From CAVRXZ01 sp963773035 (GTDB lineage: Bacteria; Acidobacteriota; Vicinamibacteria; Vicinamibacterales; CAVVIG01): DNA of 64,000 bases. Position numbers and translations under genes: made by a program. The notes below the pieces were generated by a model. The model was not told the DNA's origin. It was given only the letters and a program-made list of their open reading frames with translations, and searched no databases. The stretch's first letter is position 1. Each line of letters begins with the position of its first letter. Of this stretch, positions 17,956-26,985 are shown piece by piece. The stretch lies in the NCBI GenBank assembly GCA_963773035.1, contig CAVYZX010000026.1, positions 62,001 through 126,000 on the forward strand, in the 5' to 3' direction.

Positions 17956-19404
17956 ATGTTCGCGGCTGCACTTCTTGTGTTTTGTGCGTCGGGATTCGCG
18001 GCGCTCGTCTATCAGGTGATCTGGCAGCGCCTTCTGACGATCTTTTCCGGTGCGGATGTTCAGTCGGCCACGCTGGTCGTGGCCGCGTTCATGACCGGAC
18101 TGGGTTGCGGCAGCCTGGTCGGCGGGCAGGTTGCCGATCGCGTGTCGCGTCCGGTGAGCCTGATGCTGTTTGTCGCCGCCGAGCTGGCCGTCTGTGCGTT
18201 CGGCTTTGCGAGCGACTCTTTCTTCTACGGATTCCTGTATCAACGCGTCGTTCCGCTCGGCCTCGGCCCGGTGCCGACGAGCGGGATTCTGTTCATGAGT
18301 CTCCTCTGGCCCACGTTCTTCATGGGTGCATCGCTGCCGCTCCTCGCGCGGGCCATGACGCGCCAGATCACCGGAGCGGCGTCGACAATCGGGTGGTTGT
18401 ACGCTGCCAATACGATGGGGGCGGCGGCCGGAGCGTTTTGCACGAGCTGGTGGTTTTTTCCGCGAAACGGCCTCGACGGAAGCCTCCGGATTGCTGCCGT
18501 CGTCAACATCGGCTGCGCAATTGCGGCCCTTGCGATGACCGTTTCGGCTTCGCGCGGGGCACGCGACTCAGCCGAAAACGGAAGCAACCGCCAAGCGGCA
18601 GTTCCCGAACTGTCGTCATTGCTTCGCTCTGCGTCGCCGACCGCCCCGAATCTCACGGTGTGCGCGCTGGTGTTCGCCTTGTCTGGTTTTCTCGCGCTTT
18701 CGTTCGAGATCGTCTGGTTCAGACTCCTTGGTGTGATGTTGAAGTCCACGACGCTCACGTTCGGGACCCTGCTCGCCATCTACCTGCTCGGTCTTGGAGC
18801 TGGCGCTGCGTTGGGGAGCGCCGTCGCCAAACGGATTGGGCGACCTGGCGGGGTGTTCGCCGGGCTCGTTCTGGGCGCTGGCACCTGGGCGGCGTTGAGC
18901 GTCACGCTGCTCGCCGCGCGCCTCAATGAGTGGCCGTTGCTCACGTGGCTGCCTTCGCCCTACTCCGGCTCCGAAAACATCGACGTCATCAAGGTGTATT
19001 TCGTCCTGCCGATGCTGCTCGTTGGCCCGGCAACGGTCCTGATGGGCTGCAGCTTTCCAATCCTGCAGAAGCTCGCTCAGACCGATCTGGACTACGTGGG
19101 TCGTCGCGTCGGCATTCTACTGGCCGCGAACATCGCAGGGAGCACAATTGGCGCATTCGTCACCGGCTGGATCTTTCTCGACCGGCTCGGCACCGCCGGG
19201 ACGCTGCGGCTTCTGGTTGTCCTGAGTGGCCTTGTCGCGGCGGCGGCAGCGTGGTGGTGGACCGGCACGGCCGGCCGGCTCCGAGCTTATCACATACGGT
19301 GCCTTCGTCACCGTTGCGGCGGGTGTGGCAGCGGTCGTGCCAAACAGTCGGAGCCTGTGGGCGACCCTGCACGGTTCGGAGTTGAATCACGTGATCATGG
19401 CTGA
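17956..19404 (+). CDS. Fused MFS/spermidine synthase, membrane half (frameshifted)
   Basis: The 482-residue frame holds two sets of membrane segments from the ATG at 17956 (FAAALLVFCASGFAALVYQVIWQRL; later ALSFEIVWFRLLGV). This is the pattern of fused MFS/spermidine-synthase proteins, in which two EVxWxRLL-type motifs open each half. Good family sequence ends near residue 440 (WWWTGTAGRLR). After that the frame gives a Cys/Arg-rich tail with no family character, while the next segment continues in another frame from about 19265-19290. The gene is therefore either broken or carries a sequencing error. Cellular location is the inner membrane. Confidence 0.8.
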   Translation: MFAAALLVFCASGFAALVYQVIWQRLLTIFSGADVQSATLVVAAFMTGLGCGSLVGGQVADRVSRPVSLMLFVAAELAVCAFGFASDSFFYGFLYQRVVPLGLGPVPTSGILFMSLLWPTFFMGASLPLLARAMTRQITGAASTIGWLYAANTMGAAAGAFCTSWWFFPRNGLDGSLRIAAVVNIGCAIAALAMTVSASRGARDSAENGSNRQAAVPELSSLLRSASPTAPNLTVCALVFALSGFLALSFEIVWFRLLGVMLKSTTLTFGTLLAIYLLGLGAGAALGSAVAKRIGRPGGVFAGLVLGAGTWAALSVTLLAARLNEWPLLTWLPSPYSGSENIDVIKVYFVLPMLLVGPATVLMGCSFPILQKLAQTDLDYVGRRVGILLAANIAGSTIGAFVTGWIFLDRLGTAGTLRLLVVLSGLVAAAAAWWWTGTAGRLRAYHIRCLRHRCGGCGSGRAKQSEPVGDPARFGVESRDHG

Positions 19405-20221
19405 AGACCGTTCTGGACTCGCGCTGCTGAAGATTGAAGGGCCTTCTCGGCACGGAAGAGCGACACCGCGTGTCGTCGTGTTCGTCAACGGCCTCGGTCA
19501 GAGCTGGCTTCCGTATGGCGGGATTCACACGGTTCTCGGTGCCTTGCCAGCATTCATTCACCCACACCCCCGGCAGGCGGCCATCATCGGGCTCGGGTCT
19601 GGCGACACGTTGTTCGCCATGGCGGGACGCAAGGAGATCGAGCAGATTGTTTCGATCGAGATCATCCGCCCCCAGCTCACGGCGCTGCGGGAGCTCTCGC
19701 AGCTCTACAACTATCCGGGTCTGCTTCCCATTCTCGACCGCACGCGGGTTCACCACGCATTCGGTGATGGCCGGCAGTTCTTGAGCCGAAGCACCCGGAC
19801 GTTCGACATCATCGAAGCCGATGCGTTGTACCCGACCGCTGCCTATGCTGGCAATCTGTACTCGGACGCTTACTTCGAGCTCCTGCGCCGGCGCTTGAAT
19901 CCAGGTGGCATCGCGGTGAGTTGGGCGCCAACCCCGCGGGTCTTTCGGACATTTCTCAAAGTCTTTCCGTACACCTGGCACTCCGGCGATGTGGTGATGG
20001 GCAGCAACGATCCGATCCAAATGGATCGAGCGGCGATCATGGCGCGGTTGACCGACTCGAGCACGGACAGCTACTACCGGCGGGCCGGCGTGGAGATCGC
20101 TCAGCTGCTTCGCCCGTACGTAGAGGGCCAGTGGAGACGCTTCGGCCCCGATCACGACCGGGCGTCGCTCGTCGACGTCAACACCGACATGTACCCGAAG
20201 GATGAATTCGCCGTACCGTAG
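19226..20221 (+). CDS. Fused MFS/spermidine synthase, enzyme half (continues previous gene in +1 frame)
   Basis: This frame supplies the rest of the protein. It starts with the last membrane segment (ELITYGAFVTVAAGVAAVV) and then the spermidine-synthase-like Rossmann domain: HTVLGALPAFIHPHPRQAAIIGLGSGDTL, the acidic strand IVSIEIIRPQL, and DIIEADALYP. True homology begins around 19280; the ATG at 19226 is probably not used. If translated independently, ATG 19391 (MAEDRSGLALLK) is an alternative. The domain transfers aminopropyl or related groups, but in fused proteins the substrate is usually unknown. It ends cleanly at 20221. Confidence 0.75.
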   Translation: MALSRRRQRGGGPARPAGSELITYGAFVTVAAGVAAVVPNSRSLWATLHGSELNHVIMAEDRSGLALLKIEGPSRHGRATPRVVVFVNGLGQSWLPYGGIHTVLGALPAFIHPHPRQAAIIGLGSGDTLFAMAGRKEIEQIVSIEIIRPQLTALRELSQLYNYPGLLPILDRTRVHHAFGDGRQFLSRSTRTFDIIEADALYPTAAYAGNLYSDAYFELLRRRLNPGGIAVSWAPTPRVFRTFLKVFPYTWHSGDVVMGSNDPIQMDRAAIMARLTDSSTDSYYRRAGVEIAQLLRPYVEGQWRRFGPDHDRASLVDVNTDMYPKDEFAVP

Positions 20222-20317
20222 CGGGAACTATCTTTCCGTGCGGGCGTCACTACTGTAGGATGCTCGGCACGCTTCTCCCCGATCCTGGAACCGTAACCTC
20301 ACGAAAGCGAGGACACT

Positions 20318-21016
20318 ATGAGCTGGTTGCCGTTGGCCCGTCGTTCTTTCCTCTCACACATTGGCACGGGAGCTTCTGCCGTGTTTGGCGCTGCTCTGGT
20401 GGGCGGCCCGGCGCTGCAGGCACAGACCGCCGGAAGTGGACCACGGCAGCCAAAACGTTACGCTCAGGATGACTGGCTCGACCAGCTGCCCGGTCAGCAT
20501 CGTCTCCTCCTCGACACCACTACACCCAACGGTCTTGGTAGTGCGCTGTTGTACGCGAACAACTTTCTGAGAGCCAGCGAGGCGTCCTACGGCCTGAAGG
20601 ACTCCGATTCGGCCGTGGTCATCGTGGTGCGTCATTTCTCGACCGTGTTCGCGTACAACGACGCCATCTGGGCGAAGTACGGCGCGGTGATCTCACAACG
20701 GATCAACTTCAACGACCCGCAAACCAATCAGCCGCCCAAGATCAACGTCTACAACTCAGCTTCGCATGTGGGGGCGCTGCCGAGCCTTGGCAACACGCTG
20801 GATGCCGTGCTCAAGCGAGGCGTGCATCTCGCTGTGTGTCAGATGGCGACCCGACTGTTCTCCGCGGGGCTCGCGCAGGCAACGGGCGGAACGGCGGAAG
20901 CCGTGTACAACGAGGTCGTGGGCAACCTGGTCGCCAACTCCCACATCGTGCCAGCAGGGATTGTGGCCGTCAGCCGGGCGCAAGAACGGGGATATACGTT
21001 CGCCTCGGTGGTGTAA
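20318..21016 (+). CDS. Tat-exported DsrE-like protein
   Basis: The 232-residue product starts with a twin-arginine signal (LARRSFLSHIGTGASAVFG). The mature part has the look of DsrE/DsrF-type sulfur-relay folds: a central VVIVVRHFSTVFAYND, then the C-terminal pattern GVHLAVCQMATRLFSAGLA and HIVPAGIVAVSRAQERGYTFASV. In that family a cysteine in the VCxM region carries sulfur; here Cys is present (VCQM). Assignment is by pattern and moderately certain. GCGAGGAC lies before the start. It follows the broken synthase gene by 96 bp and precedes a TfoX-like gene by 10 bp. Confidence 0.7.
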   Translation: MSWLPLARRSFLSHIGTGASAVFGAALVGGPALQAQTAGSGPRQPKRYAQDDWLDQLPGQHRLLLDTTTPNGLGSALLYANNFLRASEASYGLKDSDSAVVIVVRHFSTVFAYNDAIWAKYGAVISQRINFNDPQTNQPPKINVYNSASHVGALPSLGNTLDAVLKRGVHLAVCQMATRLFSAGLAQATGGTAEAVYNEVVGNLVANSHIVPAGIVAVSRAQERGYTFASVV

Positions 21017-21026
21017 GCGCTGACGC

Positions 21027-21431
21027 GTGCCACGCAAGCGCGATCTCCGTCGCAAGAAACCGACTCGTGCGTCGCGCACGGGACGTAGGCGCCTGAAGCC
21101 TATGAAAGTGACGGAGAGCTTCCGCCTGTTCGTCCTGGAGCAGCTCGCCGGCGTCGATCAAATCCACGCACGGGCAATGTTCGGCGGCGTCGGTCTTTAC
21201 GCCGCCGAGGTCTTCTTCGGCATCCTCGCAGCCGATACGCTCTATTTCAAAGTGGACGATTCGAACCGATCCGCGTACGAGTCTGCGGGCATGAAAGCGT
21301 TCCAGCCGTACGCCGACAGGGCAATGAGCAGGTCGTACTACGAGGTGCCGGCCGCCGTGATCGAAGATCCGGAACGTCTGACCGCCTGGGCGAGCGCGGC
21401 GATTCGTGCGGCAAAAGGCGCAAAGAGTTGA
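21027..21431 (+). CDS. TfoX N-terminal-domain protein
   Basis: The domain begins at MKVTESFRLFVLEQLAGVDQIHARAMFGGVGLY, which is the TfoX N-terminal fold, with the characteristic RAMFGGxGLY and ADTLYFKVD segments. The frame opens with GTG at 21027, adding a lysine/arginine-rich lead of 25 residues; ATG 21102 is the alternative start and fits the usual family length of about 110. TfoX-like single-domain proteins are mostly uncharacterised; the full-length form regulates competence in gamma-proteobacteria. Function here is unknown. Confidence 0.75.
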   Translation: MPRKRDLRRKKPTRASRTGRRRLKPMKVTESFRLFVLEQLAGVDQIHARAMFGGVGLYAAEVFFGILAADTLYFKVDDSNRSAYESAGMKAFQPYADRAMSRSYYEVPAAVIEDPERLTAWASAAIRAAKGAKS

Positions 21432-21437
21432 ATCTTG

Positions 21438-21508
21438 GAACCACAACGGTCACAAAGAACACAAAGACGTTTGAATTTCTTTGTGATCTTCGTGGTCTTT
21501 GTGGTTCG
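21438..21508. repeat. ACAAAGAACACAAAG-type inverted repeat
   Basis: Arms at 21438-21467 and 21479-21507 (GAACCACAACGGTCACAAAG... / ...GTGGTCTTTGTGGTTC) form a long hairpin downstream of the TfoX-like gene. Confidence 0.75.
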
Positions 21509-21596
21509 TCGAATCACTCTAAGGTGTTGCCATAAGCGGTGCAGCGGACGTAACCTCGCGCCGTTGTGCCTGGGCATCGGGTCAAAGGAGGCTGAC

Positions 21597-23535
21597 ATGA
21601 TTCGGTTTCTTCGACAAACTGCCTGGCTGCCGCTCGTGTTCCTGATTGCACCTGTCTTCGTCAACGCAGAGGTATCGCGCGTTGACATCACGTCGCGCCG
21701 GGACGTGGCCGGCGGACGATCGTTTGGATCGGTGGGCCCGTACCGAGCGGTTAGCCGGGAAGCTCTATTTCCTCATCGATCCGGCTAACAAGCGAAATCA
21801 GGTGATCGCGGATCTCGAGAAAGCGCGAAGGAACAGCGATGGGAAAGTCGAGATGTCGGCCGACCTGGTGATCTTGCGGCCCCGCGATCTCAGCCGGGGA
21901 AACGGTATTGCTCTGTTCGACATCGTAAATCGTGGCGGCACCGTTGCACTCACCATATTCGACGGGCCCGTGACGAACACACCGGAAGGCGAAGTTGGAG
22001 ACGGCTTTCTCCTGAACCGCGGCTACACGATCGTGCAGGTCGGCTGGGAGTTCGATGCGCGGCGTGAAGGCGCGGTTCGAGTTGACTTGCCAGAAGCCGT
22101 CGGTGTCAGCGGCCTGGTTCGAGCGACCTTCATCCCCAGCAATCGAAATCCCACGACCGTTGGCGATCTGGTCGGCTACACGCCGAGCGATCCGGCGTCG
22201 CCGCAAAACACCCTGAGGGTCCGCACCAAGCTAGGCGCCGAGTGGGTGACGATTCCGCGGGCCACGTGGACGCTGGCCGGGAACACCGTGAGCTTGGAGG
22301 GCGGCTTCGAGCCAGGGCAGACCTACGAGCTGGCATATCTCGCCCACGATCCGCCGGTAGCCGGCCTGGGATTCGCCGCAGTGAGGGACGCCGCCGCGTG
22401 GGTGAAGTATGCCAGTCATGACGCGGCCTCAGCGAAGTACACGATCGCATTTGGATCGTCTCAGACCGGCCGCTGGCTGCGGGATTTTCTCTACGAAGGC
22501 TTCAACGCAGACGAGCGCAACCGGCAGGTGTTCGACGGCGTGATGCCACATCTAGGCGGAGGCGGAGGTGTCGTTCTGAATCAACGCTGGTCGACGCCGA
22601 CATCGTTGCTGATGGAAACGGCCACGCACTTTCCGTTCTCGGATAAAAAGCAGCGCGATCCGGTGACAGGCATCGAGGAAGGACTTCTCGAGAACGTCCG
22701 TGCTGCAGAGCACCAGCCCAAGATCTTCTACACCTATTCGGACACCGAGTATTGGGAACGCAGCGTGGCGCTGACTCACACGACACCCGATGGGTCGAAG
22801 GATATCGTGCCGCCGAGCCACGTGCGCCTGTACCACTTTGCCAGCAGCTCGCACAACATCGGCAGGTTTCCACCGGCACTTACCAACGGCGAAACTCAGG
22901 ACAATCCGTTCGACTACCGGATTTCGATGCGTGCGTTGATCATGGCCATGGAAAAGTGGCTGCGCGACGGCACGGCTCCGCCACCCAGTCGTTACCCACG
23001 CTTGCAGGATGGCACGTTGGTCCGTGCCACCGACGTGGCGTTTCCGAATCTTCAAGGCGTAACCTCACCACGAACCGGCTACGCCGGGGTCCGGGGACCA
23101 AATCGTTTATTGTCCAGAGACGGCGTCGGCACATCCTTGCCGTATCTCGTGCCACAGGTCGATCGCGACGGCAACGCCGTCGGCGGCCTTCGGCTGCCGG
23201 ACGTCACCGTGCCGCTCGCAACCTACACGGGTTGGAGTTTTCGCAACAAGGGAATCGGCGGCACTGAACAGTTCTTTCCGCTCATTGGCTCCTACGTTCC
23301 GTTCGCCACCACGAAAACCGAACGTGAACGAAACAGCGATCCACGTCCTTCGATTCAGGAGCGGTATCAATCACGCGATCAGTATTTGAAGCTGGTCGAA
23401 GAGGCAGCCGCTCCGCTCGTGAAGGCCGGCTATTTGCTGGCGGACGATGTGCCTACCGTCGTCAAGCGCGCGGGCGCCCAGTGGGACTTGGTGATCCAAC
23501 CCACGACGACTGCGAGCTCGCGAGCAGAACGATAG
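21597..23535 (+). CDS. Secreted alpha/beta-hydrolase-domain protein (PF20091-type), frameshifted near residue 49
   Basis: AAAGGAGG precedes ATG 21597, which opens a signal peptide (MIRFLRQTAWLPLVFLIAPVFVNA) and the N-terminal family motif VDITSRRDVAGGRSFGSVGPY. At about 21743 the frame must shift by +1 to continue with ERLAGKLYFLIDPAN. The remaining ~600 residues are the alpha/beta hydrolase domain with the nucleophile motif GSSQTGRWL and later SSHNIGRFPP. Homologues read straight through at this point, so one extra base (a C in GTACCGAG) explains the break. The product would be a periplasmic esterase-like hydrolase. It is either a recent pseudogene or an assembly error. Confidence 0.8.
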
Positions 23536-23702
23536 CGGTGGTTGTGCTACTTCCCGCTTGTAGGCGCGTGACGGCAGCGATCTGATAGGCCAACCACTGT
23601 GCGCGAGCTGAACCATTGCGTGTGGATTTACTGATGGGTTTCGGAATTGCTGGCATCGCCTTTGCGGAGATGGAATCCATTAATCACTGATGGAGGAGTT
23701 GT

Positions 23703-23927
23703 ATGCCAGTTACACGCGCCATCCTGTCGACAAGCCTCGGAGTAGGTGTTGGACTGATGTATTTCTTGCACGCCCGGCATGCCCGTCGGCAGGCGAGCAT
23801 GCGTGGCAAGCTCGCCTACGCAGCCACTCGAAGCTGGAAGGCGATGCGCCATGCGGGATACGACCTGGCCGAACGCACTCACCGCACATCCGGCATCGTC
23901 GCTCGTCGGCTACGCGCGGCTTCTTGA
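23703..23927 (+). CDS. Small membrane protein resembling the N-terminus of BON-domain proteins
   Basis: GGAGGAG precedes ATG 23703. The 74-residue product has one membrane helix (LSTSLGVGVGLMYFL) followed by a basic amphipathic tail (ARHARRQASMRGKLAYAATR). This GVGLMYFL-then-basic pattern resembles the start of small BON-domain or YtxH-like envelope proteins, but no BON domain follows. The strong ribosome-binding site is the main reason to believe it is real. Confidence 0.55.
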   Translation: MPVTRAILSTSLGVGVGLMYFLHARHARRQASMRGKLAYAATRSWKAMRHAGYDLAERTHRTSGIVARRLRAAS

Positions 23928-23987
23928 TGGCGAGTTGATAGCCAGGCGGAAACGCTAAGCGCCTCAGAGTAGGAGCTTGCGGAAAGA

Positions 23988-24080
23988 ACACAACGATCAC
24001 CGCAGAGACCGCTGAGCTCGCAGAGGGATCCTCGGGTACAACTCTCGGTGGGCTCAGCGTCTTCGGCGGTGTCGTTGGAC
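23988..24080. repeat. Imperfect inverted repeat between genes
   Basis: ACGATCACCGCAGAGACCGC... pairs imperfectly with ...GTCTTCGGCGGTGTCGTT. It is the same class as the CACGAAG and CACAGAG hairpins elsewhere in the window. No gene is visible between 23928 and 24122. Confidence 0.5.
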
Positions 24081-24122
24081 GCGTAGGCCAGCCACCGGCC
24101 GTCCCGTTGAGACTCGGCGAAG

Positions 24123-24512
24123 TCAGTCTCTCAGTTTCGCCCCTTTGTCGAGCAGCAACTCGCGGAGCAGCGAGCGATGACAGCGTGACTGATCAGCGCA
24201 GTAACAGCCGACCGAGAAGTTGGTGTGGTGCGAGAGCGCAGCCAGCGTTTCCAGAACGCGTGCGATGTCCGGAGCCTTCATCTCGGCACGATAGCGCCGG
24301 GCGAATGCCTTCCACCCGCGTTCGTCCGCGACCGACAGACCTTCCTTCAGCAGCGCTTCACTCGGCGCGAGATTCGGCAGCCACACGTCGTAGAAGTTTC
24401 TCGATGCGAATTCGCTCTTGGGAACGCCCCGCGGTGGTCTGCGCACCGTGCCGATGCGAAGTCCTTCGGCAGGCGCCCGCTCGCTACCGAGGCGGACGAT
24501 GCGAATGCTCAT
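24123..24512 (-). CDS. DUF488 family protein
   Basis: The 129-residue product matches the DUF488/YeaO pattern: IRIVRLGSERAPAEGLRIGTVRRPPRGV, then FYDVWLPNLAPS near residue 40, RYRAEM, and the C-terminal cysteine motif GCYCADQSRCHRSLL, which could bind metal. Function of DUF488 is unknown. It stands alone on the minus strand, flanked by repeat-rich intergenic DNA. Confidence 0.85.
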   Translation of the reverse strand: MSIRIVRLGSERAPAEGLRIGTVRRPPRGVPKSEFASRNFYDVWLPNLAPSEALLKEGLSVADERGWKAFARRYRAEMKAPDIARVLETLAALSHHTNFSVGCYCADQSRCHRSLLRELLLDKGAKLRD

Positions 24513-24540
24513 GGAGGAAGACTCTCTGAATCAATCGCGA

Positions 24541-24611
24541 GTGTGGCTTCCGGGGATGTGGCTTCCGGCTTCAGCCGGAAGATCAATGCGCGTGGCTCTC
24601 TTCCGCCTACG
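24541..24611. repeat. Palindromic repeat cluster
   Basis: GTGGCTTCCGG, a full CTTCCGGCTTCAGCCGGAAG hairpin and a CTTCCGCCTACGGC half-copy lie in tandem, in reverse orientation to the copies at 15451 and 57000. They sit in a 432-bp gene-free stretch (24513-24944). Confidence 0.85.
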
Positions 24612-24636
24612 GCATTTTTCAGATCGATGTAGAGAC

Positions 24637-24838
24637 GGAACCACGAATCGACGAAGACGCGAAGCGTCACGAAGGTTGTGCCACGGAGTCACCGGGCCAC
24701 AGAGGCGCTCGACACGGACGGCCTGCAAAGCAGGCCGGGTCTCAGACCCACGTTTTCTCTGTGACTCGGTGATTCAGTGGCGAAACTGCCTTCGGGCGAC
24801 TGCTCGTCTTCGTGATATTTCGCGCCTTCGTGGTGGAC
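24637..24838. repeat. Large compound inverted repeat (CACGAAG / CACAGAG type)
   Basis: The outer arms GGAACCACGAATCGACGAAG... and ...GCGCCTTCGTGGTGG enclose an inner pair, GCCACGGAGTCACCGGGCCACAGAG and CTCTGTGACTCGGTGATTCAGTGGC. No coding potential is visible here. The same architecture recurs at 46994-47203. Confidence 0.7.
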
Positions 24839-24918
24839 AAGTGCCTCGACGCTAACACCGAACTGAAAATTGCTCTAAAAGGCGGAAGCCACACGAGAAG
24901 AATTCACGCCTTTCGATC

Positions 24919-24936
24919 GCAGCCCTAAAGGGCTGC
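24919..24936. terminator. Hairpin GCAGCCC-TAAA-GGGCTGC downstream of paralogue 4
   Basis: A perfect 7-bp stem with a TAAA loop lies just beyond the stop at 24945 of the minus-strand gene. It could end transcription or be another dispersed repeat. No T-run follows. Confidence 0.45.
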
Positions 24937-24944
24937 GCCACGGA

Positions 24945-25925
24945 TCATCGAACACCCTTCGCAGCGGCTTCGGCCTTTGCGTCATCCACGCGCGCCCCTC
25001 TGAGGATGTTCTCCAACCCGTAGTTCCCTTCCGTGCAGGCGTACTCGTAGAGCGGACCTTGCATCTGTCTCATCGGGATCTCGGCGCTCCACGATCGCGT
25101 CCACGTCGTCGGATCGTCGGCGGTGAATTCGTAGCGAATCGTATCGGCATCGACGCGCGTGAACCGCTCGGTCACGTGTAACTTCTCTCCCGACCCCCGG
25201 AACGCGGTCTTGTCGGTGTAGTTGACCGTGTCGACAACGAGGGTGTTGCCCTCCCAATGTCCGCGCGAGTCTCCGATCCATTGATGCAAGTTCGGTCCCA
25301 GATGGGGACGTCCATCGAGAGGAATGATCCGGGCGCTATGGATCGTCTCCGTCATGACGACGACGTAGCCAGGGCTCTGGATGATTTGCAGGTTGGCGTA
25401 GTAGACGGCCGGCAGCAGCGGTGGAATGTCGGCGCCCCACGTGAGGCAGCGCTCGAGCAGCGTGCGGTTCTCCGCGGCGTCGGCCGGATTCCCACGTCGC
25501 CTCGCGCGCTCGGCCGCGCGTTTCTGCCCCTCGGGCGTCAGGGGAGGAATTCGTCCATCACGCGGGTCGGTAATTAACGAGGTGCGTAAGCCTGAAACGC
25601 CCTTCCTGTACGTCTCGGTCTGCCAGATGGCGTCGTCGTAGTGGATATTGTCTGCGGGTTGACCGAGGAACGCGTCGATCCGCTGCTTTTCATAAGCAGC
25701 GGCCTCCTCGGCAGTGAAGAATTCTTTCCCGGCAAACTCGGCCGGGCGCTCCAGCGGTGTGAACGTCGCGTTGGTCCAATATCCTTGCAGGTCCGGCTGT
25801 CCGTCTGGCGTTCGAGTCGGCGTCCAGCTCGACTTCGTCGACGGCGCCTGACCGGCGGACTGGGCTCCCGCAAGAGCAACAATGGCGAGGACAACGGCCG
25901 GAATGCCGATGAATCGATATGCCAT
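24945..25925 (-). CDS. Secreted GxPDLxGxW / GHWEGDTLVV family protein (paralogue 4)
   Basis: The 326-residue product starts at ATG 25925 with a signal peptide (MAYRFIGIPAVVLAIVALAGA). It has all core motifs: RTPDGQPDLQGYW, LERPAEFAGKEFFT, SLITDPRDGRIPPLTPEGQ, LERCLT, ARIIPLDGRPHL, GDSRGHWEGNTLVVDTVNY, TERFTRVD, DPTTWTRSW and YEYACTEGNYGLENIL. It is closest to paralogue 5, 39 bp upstream, and both look like a tandem duplication in one operon. Biochemical function is unknown. Confidence 0.85.
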   Translation of the reverse strand: MAYRFIGIPAVVLAIVALAGAQSAGQAPSTKSSWTPTRTPDGQPDLQGYWTNATFTPLERPAEFAGKEFFTAEEAAAYEKQRIDAFLGQPADNIHYDDAIWQTETYRKGVSGLRTSLITDPRDGRIPPLTPEGQKRAAERARRRGNPADAAENRTLLERCLTWGADIPPLLPAVYYANLQIIQSPGYVVVMTETIHSARIIPLDGRPHLGPNLHQWIGDSRGHWEGNTLVVDTVNYTDKTAFRGSGEKLHVTERFTRVDADTIRYEFTADDPTTWTRSWSAEIPMRQMQGPLYEYACTEGNYGLENILRGARVDDAKAEAAAKGVR

Positions 25926-25964
25926 GCCGAAATGATAGCCGAGATGAGGAGCCAGGGCTCGTTC

Positions 25965-26963
25965 CTACCTCTTCAACGGCGATCGTTCCTCGGCCCGCGC
26001 TCCGGACAGTATGGCCGCGATGCCGTAGTTCCCTTCGTGGCACGCATATTCGAACACCGGACCCACAATCTTCTTCATGGGAATCTCTGCCGACCACGAT
26101 CTCACCCACGTCGTCGGATCGTCGACGGTGAAGTGATAGAGGAGCGTGTCCTCGTCAACGCGAGTGAATCGCTCGACGATGTGGAGATTCTCACCGGAGC
26201 CTCTGAAATTCGTCCTGTCCGTGAAGTTGGTGGTGTCCACGACCAGCGTGTCGCCTTCCCACCGGCCGCGCGAGTCTCCCAGCATCTGACGGATGGTCTT
26301 GCCGATGTGAGGCCGGCCGTCGAGCGGGATGATTCGCGGGTCGTGAATCATCTCGACCACGATGGCGATCGACCCTGGGCTCTGCACAATCTGATAATTG
26401 CTGCTGTAGTTGGCCGGCATCATGGGCGGCCCCGCCTGCGGCATGGAGATGCAGCGTTCGGCCAGCGATCGATTCTCGGCGCCGTCGAAGGCCCCACCCA
26501 TCCGCCGGCGCGCCTCAGCACGTTGCGCGCTGTTCCGCTCGCCCTCGGGCGTCAAGGGCGGCACCCGCCCGTCGCGCGGGTCAACTATCAAAGAAGATCG
26601 CCGGGTCGATACAGACTTGCCTCGCTCCCGCCAGAACTCGTTGTACGCGCGGCCGACGTCGGTTTCGGCCGGACCGTCGCGGCGATCGGCATTCACTTCG
26701 GTCACGGCGCGGCGCTCGAATTCATCCGCTTCCGCGTCCGTCAAGAACTCCTTCCCCGCGAACTCCGCGGGGCGTTCGAGAGGCGTCACCGTGGCGTTGG
26801 TCCAGATCCCCTCGAGGCTTGGCCGGCCGTCCGGCGTGCGCGGGAGAACCCGGGGCCGTGCCGCTGAGGAAGGAGCCTGTGCGACAACCGGCCCAGGCCC
26901 GATGCCAACGGCCACACCGACAAACGTCAATGCACCGACTGAGGCGAGAATTCCGAGATTCAT
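25965..26963 (-). CDS. Secreted GxPDLxGxW / GHWEGDTLVV family protein (paralogue 5)
   Basis: ATG 26963 follows GGAGG at good spacing; a TTG six bases earlier would sit too close to that site. The 332-residue protein has a hydrophobic signal segment, RTPDGRPSLEGIW, LERPAEFAGKEFLT, SLIVDPRDGRVPPLTPEG, AERCIS, RIIPLDGRPHI, GDSRGRWEGDTLVVDTTNF, VERFTRVDED, DPTTWVRSW and FEYACHEGNYG. Upstream at 22 bp is a DinB-like gene, so it probably belongs to a longer minus-strand unit that starts near 30393. Confidence 0.85.
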   Translation of the reverse strand: MNLGILASVGALTFVGVAVGIGPGPVVAQAPSSAARPRVLPRTPDGRPSLEGIWTNATVTPLERPAEFAGKEFLTDAEADEFERRAVTEVNADRRDGPAETDVGRAYNEFWRERGKSVSTRRSSLIVDPRDGRVPPLTPEGERNSAQRAEARRRMGGAFDGAENRSLAERCISMPQAGPPMMPANYSSNYQIVQSPGSIAIVVEMIHDPRIIPLDGRPHIGKTIRQMLGDSRGRWEGDTLVVDTTNFTDRTNFRGSGENLHIVERFTRVDEDTLLYHFTVDDPTTWVRSWSAEIPMKKIVGPVFEYACHEGNYGIAAILSGARAEERSPLKR

Positions 26964-26985
26964 CTGCAACCTCCTTCGGGCACAG

